Assembly: GCA_937858455.1 (NCBI GenBank)
Contig: CALLYN010000422.1
Coordinates: 1-21,427 of the forward strand
Length of the DNA stretch: 21,427 nucleotides
Direction: 5' to 3'
Origin: an uncultured Kouleothrix sp.
GTDB lineage: Bacteria; Chloroflexota; Chloroflexia; Chloroflexales; Roseiflexaceae
This document shows, one piece after another, positions 1 to 5,615 of the stretch. The translations under genes and the position numbers were made by a program. The first letter of the stretch is position 1. Each line of letters starts with the position of its first letter. The notes beneath the pieces are model-generated. The model did no database searches, was not told where the DNA came from, and was given only the letters and a program-made list of their open reading frames with translations.

Positions 1-54
1 GAACGCCTGACTCTGGATCAGGTAGTTGGGGTTCGAGTCCCTGTTCCCCAGCCA
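1..54 (+). tRNA. tRNA-Gln (anticodon CUG), 5' end cut off by the window
   Basis: The 3' part of a tRNA is visible. The anticodon stem is CCTGA/TCAGG (6-10 with 18-22), closing a 7-nt loop, CTCTGGA, with anticodon CTG at 13-15, which reads the Gln codon CAG. A T arm follows, with the GTTCGAGTC signature at 31-39. The 3' acceptor strand ends in CCCCA, then discriminator G and an encoded CCA at 52-54. The CCCCA-G-CCA end matches the usual bacterial tRNA-Gln acceptor end. The D arm and 5' acceptor strand lie outside the window. Confidence 0.9.
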
Positions 55-101
55 ACACCAAACAACCTAACCTGAGTTTAACTCAAGGTAGCACGGAAAG
101 C

Positions 102-129
102 GGCCTCGTAGTGGTAAAGCTACGAGGTC
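102..129 (+). terminator. Hairpin downstream of tRNA-Gln, possible terminator
   Basis: CCTCGTAG (104-111) pairs perfectly with CTACGAGG (120-127) around an 8-nt loop, and two more pairs, one of them G-T, extend the stem outward. It is followed by only a weak T-rich stretch (ATTTATTT). It lies 50 nt after the tRNA and could end the tRNA transcript. The poor U tract keeps confidence moderate. Confidence 0.45.
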
Positions 130-187
130 GATTTATTTGCTGTGTGCTGGCCGGCGTCATTCGAATGTGTCGCCGTGCAGGCACACA

Positions 188-221
188 GGCGGCCCGCGCC
201 AGGCCTGGCGCGAGCCGCCTG
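188..221 (-). terminator. Long GC-rich hairpin after the PA14/transglycosylase gene
   Basis: Two 17-nt arms (188-204 and 205-221) are complementary apart from one C/A mismatch and have essentially no loop; the centre is CCAGGCCTGG. It sits 14 nt beyond the stop codon of the minus-strand gene ending at 235, where a terminator or a 3' mRNA-stabilising hairpin is expected. No U tract follows on the minus strand, so termination rather than RNA stabilisation is inference. Confidence 0.5.
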
Positions 222-234
222 CAACTCGGAGCCT

Positions 235-1860
235 CTACGGCTCCTGGAAGCTCGGCTGCTCCCAGACGCGGTCGTTCAGGTAGCCGCGCACCTTGGTGAT
301 GTAGTCGTCGGCGGGTGGGGTGTGCCAGCGGCCGGCGAACCAGCGGCCCATACAGCCCCACGCGTCGCCTGCGGCGTATGCCTGGCCGCGCTCCACGTCG
401 TTCAGCCACCACTCGTAGCCCTCGTAGCAGGCCCGCCAGATCGCGTAGGCGGCGTCGGCGTTGAACGCAGTTGAGCTTTCAATGCCAGGCCAGGCCGACT
501 GCTCGTACGGGTAGCGGTTCTGCAAAACACCCCAGCTCTCGGGGCACTGGCCGGGCTGCCCGTCGGCGCCCAAGCCGTGGCCCGGCGCGCAGCGGCTCGC
601 GTCGGTCGTCCAGTCGCCCTTGGTGCTCTGCCGCCACCACGACTCGACAGCGGCCTGGGCGCGCACCATATCCTCGTCGACACCCCACTTGCACGCGGCC
701 CACTGCAAGATCTCGTCGGTGCTGCCGCTGAAGTTGCCGGTCACGCGCGTGGCGATCACGGAGTTGGCGCGTGGGTCGCCGCTGAGGAAGTTGTTCGCCA
801 GCTGCTGCGAGCCGCGCGTGGCATTGTAGCCCGCGTTGACGCGCTTGTTCTCGGGCCGGCGCTTCACCGCCGCGGCGCACTCTGCGTCGCTGGGCAGCGC
901 CGAACCGGGCGGCAGCGTGCTGAAATACCGCCCCGCGCCTGGCGTTGCAGTGGCGCTTGGCACGCTGGTAGGCTGGGGCGTGGCGGTTGGCCGCGGCGTG
1001 CTGGTTGGCGTCGCGGCTGGGCTGCTGGCGGCCGGGTACAGCTGGCTTTGCGGAACCACCTGCTTGGCCTGGCTGGCGCTCGACCACAGCAGCGCGACCG
1101 AGGCGTTGCCGGTGTTTTCGAAGTACTCGAGCGCAATCGTGTATTTCTGGCCGGCGGCTAGCGTGATCGTGCCTCGGCTCTCGGCCGAAGACTGGTTGCT
1201 CCACTTATTGATCAGCTGCTGGCCATTTACCCAGAGCCGCACGCCGTCGTCGGAGATTGTATAGAAGGTGTAGGTTTCGGAGAAGCGTGGCTGAACCTGG
1301 CCCTGCCAGCGCGCCGAGAACGTATCGGCGGCAATCGCGGCTGCCGGCGAGCCCGCGCCCCAGTTGAAGTTCACGCTCGCGTCGATGCGCGTCAGCTTTA
1401 GGCCGGTCAGGTCTTTATTGTCGTAGAACTGGCCGGTCAGGCCGCTGCCGGCGCTGGTGCTGGCTGCAACGCTGAGCTGGCCGGCAGCGTCGTTCCAGCT
1501 GTATAGCGTGCCCCAGCCGGGCGAGAACAGGCCGATCTTGATAGTGTACGTGCCCGCAGCGCCGCTGCTTGGCGCCGGCCAGCTAGCCTGAAACGTACGC
1601 TGCTGGCCAGCCGCAAACGCCTGGTTGTCCCAGGCTTGTTGAAAGACGCGCTGGCCGCTGGGGCCATACAGCTCCAGGTCGACAAGCATGGTGGTTGCGG
1701 TATCGCTTTTCGCCGTGGCGGTGAGCGTGGTTGTGGCGCCAGGCGCGACGGTGGACGGCGCGGCGCTGGCGCTGGTGCTGGTGCTGGCGGCTGCGCTCGT
1801 AGATGGCACGGCACCGATCAGCAGGGCGATCAGCGTGGCCATAAAGACGATGCGTTTCAA
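235..1860 (-). CDS. Secreted Ig-like/PA14/lytic-transglycosylase-like protein
   Basis: The start is taken as TTG at 1860: AAGGAG (1872-1867) lies 6 nt upstream and the product opens with a textbook signal peptide (MKRIVFMATLIALLIGAV, then a small-residue cleavage region). The longer frame to 1950 lacks this. The protein has 541 residues. About 28-135 is an Ig-like beta domain. About 139-277 is a PA14 domain (SDDGVRLWVNG, the Y/F-rich strands and EYFENTGNASVALLW), a carbohydrate-binding fold. About 278-308 is a Thr/Pro linker. About 311-541 resembles the soluble lytic transglycosylase fold, with a candidate catalytic Glu406 in AAVESWW and SWGVLQ (442-447), like the S-x-G-x-x-Q motif of that family. 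It probably acts outside the cell on peptidoglycan or another glycan. PA14 is confident; the enzymatic call is inferred from two short motifs. Confidence 0.75.
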   Translation of the reverse strand: MKRIVFMATLIALLIGAVPSTSAAASTSTSASAAPSTVAPGATTTLTATAKSDTATTMLVDLELYGPSGQRVFQQAWDNQAFAAGQQRTFQASWPAPSSGAAGTYTIKIGLFSPGWGTLYSWNDAAGQLSVAASTSAGSGLTGQFYDNKDLTGLKLTRIDASVNFNWGAGSPAAAIAADTFSARWQGQVQPRFSETYTFYTISDDGVRLWVNGQQLINKWSNQSSAESRGTITLAAGQKYTIALEYFENTGNASVALLWSSASQAKQVVPQSQLYPAASSPAATPTSTPRPTATPQPTSVPSATATPGAGRYFSTLPPGSALPSDAECAAAVKRRPENKRVNAGYNATRGSQQLANNFLSGDPRANSVIATRVTGNFSGSTDEILQWAACKWGVDEDMVRAQAAVESWWRQSTKGDWTTDASRCAPGHGLGADGQPGQCPESWGVLQNRYPYEQSAWPGIESSTAFNADAAYAIWRACYEGYEWWLNDVERGQAYAAGDAWGCMGRWFAGRWHTPPADDYITKVRGYLNDRVWEQPSFQEP

Positions 1861-1962
1861 AAAGCGCTCCTTCAGCTGCGGTTCGCGGGCTGAACCTGCA
1901 GTGGTTAAAGGTTTTTTACCAGCGCTTTTATAGCACGCCGCAGTGGCCACATGCTACCGGTT

Positions 1963-1982
1963 TGTGCTCAGCCTGTGCTCAG
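1963..1982. repeat. Direct repeat TGTGCTCAG x2, 11-bp spacing
   Basis: TGTGCTCAG occurs at 1963-1971 and again at 1974-1982, one helical turn apart, about 100 bp upstream of the TTG start of the secreted-protein gene. A TATAAA (minus strand, 1932-1927) lies closer to the gene but has no good -35, so a promoter there is only possible. The repeats could be an activator site. Nothing else is recognised between 1873 and 2109 apart from the palindrome at 2061-2072. Confidence 0.25.
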
Positions 1983-2060
1983 ATCGCCCATCTTCCTGCA
2001 GCGCCGCGATTGTGATGCGGTATCATTTTGGTAGTAGCAGGCGCTCGCTCGCTATATTCT

Positions 2061-2072
2061 CAAGCTAGCTTG
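2061..2072. promoter_or_regulatory. 12-bp perfect palindrome CAAGCTAGCTTG
   Basis: This is a perfect 12-bp palindrome in the intergenic space between the two minus-strand genes. On the minus strand a consensus TTGACA (2076-2071) overlaps its edge and TATAGC (2056-2051) follows after a short 14-bp spacer. That could be a weak, regulated promoter for the secreted-protein gene about 190 bp further on. The spacer is shorter than normal, so this is tentative. Confidence 0.25.
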
Positions 2073-2109
2073 TCAATACGTCTCACTTTTATGTGCCTTG
2101 CAGGTGTAG

Positions 2110-3087
2110 TTAGCCCACCAGCAAGACTTTTCCGTGGCGTGTGCTGCTCTCGGCTAGGCGCACTGCCTCGGCAATATCGGCCAGGTCGAACTCGGCCGCG
2201 ACCGGTGCGCGCAGGGTGCCATCGGCGATCAGCGGGATGAGCTTGCCGAATAGGGCGACGCGCGCGGCCGGCGTGGTAGTGCGCAGCCAGTGTGCCAGCC
2301 ACCAGCCCTGGATCGTGGCGCCGCGAAACAGCAGCGCGCCTGCGTCGAGCGTCAGCGGCTGGCCGCTGATCGCGCCGAACACCACCAGCATCCCGCCTGG
2401 CGCCAGCGCTTGTGCTAGCCGCGAGCCGCTATCGCCGGCCACCGAGTCGATCGCATAGCGCGCGCCTTTGCCGGTGATCGCGCGCACCCGCTCGACCACA
2501 TCTTCATCGGCCTCGCAGATGATCTCGTCGGCGCCTGCGGCGCGCAGATCGTCGTATACGTCGCGCCGCCGCACGACGTTGATGCTGCGATAGCCCAGCC
2601 TCCGGCACAGCTGGATCACGAAATAGCCCACTGCCGAGTTAGCGGCGTTCTGCAGCACCCATGCCCCCGGCTCGACCCGCAGCGCTTCGTGCAGCAGCAG
2701 CCAGGCGGTAGTCGGGTTGGCGACCAGCATCGCGGCCGCGCGTATGTCGAGCTCCTCGGGCAGCGGCAGCAGCGCGTTCGCGTCGGCGGCCAGGTATTCT
2801 TGCCAGGTGCCGATTGGCCCGAGCGGCACGGCCAGCTGGCCAACGCGCAGCCCTTCAACACCCTCGCCCAGCGCTTCGATCACGCCCGCGCCCTCCATGC
2901 CCGGCGTGGCCGGCAGCCGCGGCAGAATACCGTATGCGCCGCGGATCTGAAAGAGATCGGATGGATTGATCGGCCGAGCTTGCAGGCGCAGCAGCACCTG
3001 CCCTGGCCGTGGCGTCGGCGTTGGCACATCCTCGACGCGCAATACCTCGGCCGGGTTGCCAAATGCCGTGTAGCGGATCGAACGCAT
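2110..3087 (-). CDS. Zinc-free medium-chain dehydrogenase/reductase, 2-enoyl thioester reductase-like
   Basis: 325 residues, the usual length for the family. The start is ATG at 3087 with AGAGGTG just upstream. The N-terminal GroES-like domain carries INPSDLFQIRGAYG (40-53); in enoyl-thioester reductases (Etr1/MECR) the Tyr of this motif, here Tyr52, is the catalytic acid. The Rossmann domain has NAANSAVGYFVIQLCRRLG (147-165), the characteristic MECR/ETR nucleotide-binding stretch, and VVRRRD (171-176), whose arginines suit the 2'-phosphate of NADPH. Cys/His zinc ligands of alcohol dehydrogenases are absent. The likely reaction is NADPH-dependent reduction of a trans-2-enoyl thioester (fatty-acid type) or of a quinone-like enone. 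It is monocistronic as far as visible, transcribed away from the transporter operon. The subfamily is well supported; the substrate is unknown. Confidence 0.85.
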   Translation of the reverse strand: MRSIRYTAFGNPAEVLRVEDVPTPTPRPGQVLLRLQARPINPSDLFQIRGAYGILPRLPATPGMEGAGVIEALGEGVEGLRVGQLAVPLGPIGTWQEYLAADANALLPLPEELDIRAAAMLVANPTTAWLLLHEALRVEPGAWVLQNAANSAVGYFVIQLCRRLGYRSINVVRRRDVYDDLRAAGADEIICEADEDVVERVRAITGKGARYAIDSVAGDSGSRLAQALAPGGMLVVFGAISGQPLTLDAGALLFRGATIQGWWLAHWLRTTTPAARVALFGKLIPLIADGTLRAPVAAEFDLADIAEAVRLAESSTRHGKVLLVG

Positions 3088-3107
3088 TGAGCACCTCTTC
3101 TGATCAG

Positions 3108-3113
3108 CTTATA
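3108..3113 (-). promoter_or_regulatory. Candidate extended -10 for the reductase gene, at the repeat boundary
   Basis: On the minus strand TGGTATAAG gives an extended -10 (TG-N-TATAAG), about 20 bp before the ATG at 3087 with the ribosome site in between. A recognisable -35 is lacking (TGTGAG at the expected place). The TGGTATA part belongs to the end of the MITE-like repeat at 3110-3188, so the repeat may have supplied the promoter. Confidence 0.3.
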
Positions 3114-3188
3114 CCAAAGTCGCTTGATTACTCACACTGTGGTGGGGGTTTGGGGGCGGCTTCGCTGCCCCAAATTTCTTTAGTATGC
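3110..3188 (+). repeat. MITE-like palindromic repeat, copy C
   Basis: About 80 bp that align with the reverse complement of 7768-7851 over the whole length, at roughly 75-80% identity by eye with a 2-bp gap. Shared landmarks in order are ATACCAAA at the left end, a TGAT..CACAC stretch, TGGYGGGGGTT, a GC-rich hairpin (here GGGGGCGGC-ttc-GCTGCCCC), AATTTCTTT and (A/G)GTATG at the right end. The ends are imperfect inverted repeats (TATACCAAAG against CATACTAAAG). There is no coding capacity. It looks like a small non-autonomous element or REP-type sequence. Confidence 0.7.
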
Positions 3189-3286
3189 GGCCACCCGCGT
3201 TGCGGGCCACCAAACGCGCAGGCCCGCCGTTGCCGAGCCCGCGCCGATCATACCACGGATTGCAGGCCGATATGCTACGTGTGCGC

Positions 3287-3320
3287 GTGTAAAGAGTGTA
3301 AAGTCTTTCAATGTCTTTTT
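3287..3320. promoter_or_regulatory. Clustered short direct repeats upstream of the transporter promoter
   Basis: GTGTAAAG occurs at 3287-3294 and 3296-3303 (9-bp period), followed directly by TCTTTCAATGTCTTTTT, in which TCTTT recurs at a 10-bp period. The AAAG and CTTT units face each other. The block ends about 19 bp before the -35 box at 3339, a typical place for an activator. The rest of 3190-3286 shows only a GC-rich CCCGC-gtt-GCGGG hairpin and no gene. Confidence 0.35.
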
Positions 3321-3338
3321 GTGCGATAGCGACGAGCG

Positions 3339-3367
3339 TTGACGTTCAGAATGCTTTCTGATATAAT
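3339..3367 (+). promoter_or_regulatory. Sigma-70-type promoter of the transporter operon
   Basis: TTGACG (3339-3344), a 17-bp spacer and a perfect TATAAT (3362-3367). Transcription should start near 3374, giving a leader of about 300 nt before the lipoprotein ATG at 3680. This is the best promoter match in the window. Confidence 0.85.
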
Positions 3368-3373
3368 CGGCGC

Positions 3374-3679
3374 ACGCGAATTTCCATATCACCGTTGCTC
3401 ATCTTGCCGCCGCTGGCGGCCCCTGGCGAGCGACTACAGCCCTGAATGCCACCGGCTGGCCTGTGGTGCCGGCAATGGTGGCGTTTCCACACCGAGCCTA
3501 GTACAGCCAGGCGCCTTGTCGCGGCTTCTTGGTTTACAATCATTTGCGCGCCCTAGGCAAGCAAGCTATGGTGCGCACTGCTCTTTATACGAGGGGAGGT
3601 GATCGGCAGCGCAGAGACCGAATTCCTACATCTGCCCGCTGAGCAGACGCAGATTCTCCTATTGCGAAAGGAATGCTAC
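3374..3679 (+). promoter_or_regulatory. Long structured 5' leader of the transporter operon
   Basis: About 300 nt without a credible gene. It contains a GCCGCC-gct-GGCGGC hairpin (3406-3420). A larger stem-loop forms between GCCACC (3448-3453) and GGTGGC (3477-3482), with inner GGC/GCC pairs. GGAGGTGATC (3594-3603) is a near-perfect complement to the typical 3' end of 16S rRNA, yet no ATG or TTG follows at a normal distance. The GTG inside it (3599) opens the lipoprotein frame early but has no ribosome site of its own and would bury the signal peptide. No known riboswitch was recognised. Regulation by the leader is inference. Confidence 0.4.
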
Positions 3680-5521
3680 ATGCGACTCGCGCACGTTTCT
3701 TGGCGACGAAGTGCCGCCCTGGCGCTTCTGCTGGCCCTCCTGATACCGCTGCTGGCCGCTTGTGGCGGCAGTGCGCCAGCCACGACCGAGCAGCCCACCG
3801 CAGCGCCGGCTGCAGCCACCACTGCCCCCGAGCCCACTGCCGCGCCGGCTGCAGCCACCACTGCCCCCGAGCCCACTGCCGCAGCCGAGCCCACCGCCGC
3901 AGCCCCCGCCGCCGAGCCGATTGGCGGCCTCAAAGAAGACAATGGCCTTGCCGTCGCAAGCGTGACCGCGTGTGACGCGGAGTACGCCGGCCAGAAGTAT
4001 GCCGGCCTGATCAAAGAGATCGCCGCCGTCGACAAGAGCACCGTGCGCTTCACGATGTGCTCGCCCGACCCGGCGTTCCTCGCCAAGGTCGCGTTCTCGT
4101 CGTTCGGCATCCAGCCGGCCGCGCATATCCAGGAGACTGGCGGCGGCGGCGATCTGCTCAATAAGCCGATCGGCACCGGCCCGTACGCGGTCGATTCGTG
4201 GACCAAGGGCGACAACGTTACCTTCAAGCGTAACGACAACTACTGGGGCGAGAAGGCCAAGGCCGCCACGCTGGTGTTCCGCTGGAGCACCGAGGCCGCG
4301 CAGCGCCTGCTCGAGCTCCAGTCGGGCACCGTCGATGGCATCGACAATGTGGCGCCCGACGATTTTGCCAAGGTGAAGGGCGACTCCTCGCTGCAGCTGA
4401 TTGAGCGCCCGGCGCTGAACGTAATGTACGTCGGTATGAACAATACGTACAAGCCGTTCGACAACGAGAAGGTGCGCCAGGCGATCGCTATGGGCATCGA
4501 CCGCGAGCGGATTGTCAAGAACTTCTACCCGGCCGGCTCCGAGGTTGCGAAGTACTTCACGCCCTGCGCCATCCCCAACGGCTGCACCGGCGATGAGTGG
4601 TATAAGTTCGACCCAGCCGCCGCCAAGAAGATGCTGGCCGATGCCGGCTTCCCGAATGGCTTCGACACCGAGCTGGCCTACCGCGACGTGGTGCGCGGCT
4701 ACCTGCCCCAGCCCAACCAGGTGGCCGAGGACATCCAGGCCCAGCTCAAGCAGAACCTGAACATCAACATCAAGATCAACAAGATGGAGTCGGGCGCATT
4801 CCTGGCCGCGGCCAGCGCGGGCCAGCTGCAGGGCCTATTCATGCTCGGCTGGGGCGCCGACTACCCCGACCAGACCAACTTCCTCGACTACCACTTCGGT
4901 ACGGGCGCCTCGAAGTCGTTCGGCGACAAGTTCGACGACCTCACCGCCGCGCTGAAGCAGGCCGCCGCGCTGGCCGGCGACGACAAGCGCAAGCCGGTCT
5001 ATGAGCAGGCGAACAACCTCATTAAGAAGCACATCCCGATGGTGCCAGTTGCGCACGGTGGCTCGGCCGTGGCCTTCAAGGCCGACGTCAAGGGCGCGCA
5101 CACCAGCCCGCTTGGCAACGAGATCTTCGCCCAGATGGATCCCGGCGGGCGCGATACATTCGTGTGGATGCAGAACGCCGAGCCGATCAGCATGTACTGC
5201 GGCGACGAGACCGACGGCGAGTCGCTGCGCGCCTGCAACATGGTGACCGAAGGGCTGTACGCCTACGAGAAGGGCGGCACGAAGTCGGTGCCGGCGCTGG
5301 CTACCGCCTGCGACCCGAACGCCGACCTGACCGTCTGGACGTGCAAGCTGCGCGACGGCGTCAAGTTCTCGGATGGCACGCCGCTGACCGCCAACGACGT
5401 GGTGACGACCTACTATGTGCAGTGGGACGCCGCGAGCCCGCTACACAAGGGCAACACCGGCGCGTTCGACTACTTCTCGGGCCTCTGGGGCGGTTTCATG
5501 AACCAGAAGCCGGCGAAGTAA
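3680..5521 (+). CDS. Peptide-type ABC substrate-binding lipoprotein (SBP family 5), circularly permuted
   Basis: The start is ATG at 3680, behind AAAGGAA, giving 613 residues. A signal peptide ends in lipobox LLAAC (Cys28), so the mature protein is lipid-anchored outside the membrane. A Thr/Ala/Pro tether follows to about residue 75. From about residue 108 the family order is AVDKSTVRFTM, GTGPYAVDSW (~165), KRNDNYWG, MGIDRERIV, GWGADYPDQ (~389) and IPMVPVA. After about residue 490 come VTEGLYAYEKGG, LRDGVKFSDGTPLTANDV (~557-574) and WDAASPLHKGN. In OppA/DppA-type proteins those last motifs are the N-terminal segment and precede AVDxxTV, so this is a circular permutation. Several Cys pairs (for example PCAIPNGC and CDPNADLTVWTC) suggest disulfides. 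The two permeases downstream support a transport role; the ligand (peptide, sugar or other) is unknown. Confidence 0.85.
   Translation: MRLAHVSWRRSAALALLLALLIPLLAACGGSAPATTEQPTAAPAAATTAPEPTAAPAAATTAPEPTAAAEPTAAAPAAEPIGGLKEDNGLAVASVTACDAEYAGQKYAGLIKEIAAVDKSTVRFTMCSPDPAFLAKVAFSSFGIQPAAHIQETGGGGDLLNKPIGTGPYAVDSWTKGDNVTFKRNDNYWGEKAKAATLVFRWSTEAAQRLLELQSGTVDGIDNVAPDDFAKVKGDSSLQLIERPALNVMYVGMNNTYKPFDNEKVRQAIAMGIDRERIVKNFYPAGSEVAKYFTPCAIPNGCTGDEWYKFDPAAAKKMLADAGFPNGFDTELAYRDVVRGYLPQPNQVAEDIQAQLKQNLNINIKINKMESGAFLAAASAGQLQGLFMLGWGADYPDQTNFLDYHFGTGASKSFGDKFDDLTAALKQAAALAGDDKRKPVYEQANNLIKKHIPMVPVAHGGSAVAFKADVKGAHTSPLGNEIFAQMDPGGRDTFVWMQNAEPISMYCGDETDGESLRACNMVTEGLYAYEKGGTKSVPALATACDPNADLTVWTCKLRDGVKFSDGTPLTANDVVTTYYVQWDAASPLHKGNTGAFDYFSGLWGGFMNQKPAK
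3803..3880 (+). repeat. 39-bp tandem duplication in the lipoprotein tether
   Basis: Two near-identical 39-bp units (3803-3841 and 3842-3880) each encode a 13-residue APAAATTAPEPTA-type block, followed by a shorter, diverged EPTAA unit. It lies in the flexible tether between lipid anchor and binding domain, where slippage-driven length change should be tolerated. Confidence 0.85.
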
Positions 5522-5550
5522 CACCGGTATTGGCCTGACGGCCCCAAGCC

Positions 5551-5593
5551 GAGCGCGTGCCGCGTGGCCTTATAGCCCCTGCGGCACGCGCTC
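5551..5593 (+). terminator. Intercistronic 13-bp perfect hairpin between binding protein and permease
   Basis: GAGCGCGTGCCGC (5551-5563) and GCGGCACGCGCTC (5581-5593) are perfectly complementary around a 17-nt loop. No U run follows. The position, 30 nt after the binding-protein stop and 22 nt before the permease start, is where binding-protein operons often carry an mRNA-stabilising or partially terminating structure that lets the binding protein be made in excess. The mechanism is inference. Confidence 0.6.
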
Positions 5594-5615
5594 CCAGCGC
5601 AACGGAACGCATGCA

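Noticed and set aside
1..60. tRNA 3' end as an integration site of a mobile element
   Set aside because: No integrase gene and no second copy of the tRNA end are visible in the window.
1861..1950. N-terminal extension of the secreted protein to 1950
   Set aside because: The added 30 residues would bury the signal peptide; TTG at 1860 has AAGGAG at ideal spacing.
3599..3679. GTG start extending the binding lipoprotein by 27 residues
   Set aside because: The GTG lies inside the Shine-Dalgarno-like sequence and has no ribosome site of its own; the signal peptide with positive N-terminus and lipobox fits the ATG at 3680 with AAAGGAA.
3680..5521. Binding protein as a frameshifted remnant or fusion of two broken genes
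   Set aside because: One continuous frame with uniform codon use, every family segment seen once, and signal peptide, promoter and permease genes in place; a permutation explains it better, though mis-assembly cannot be excluded without reads.
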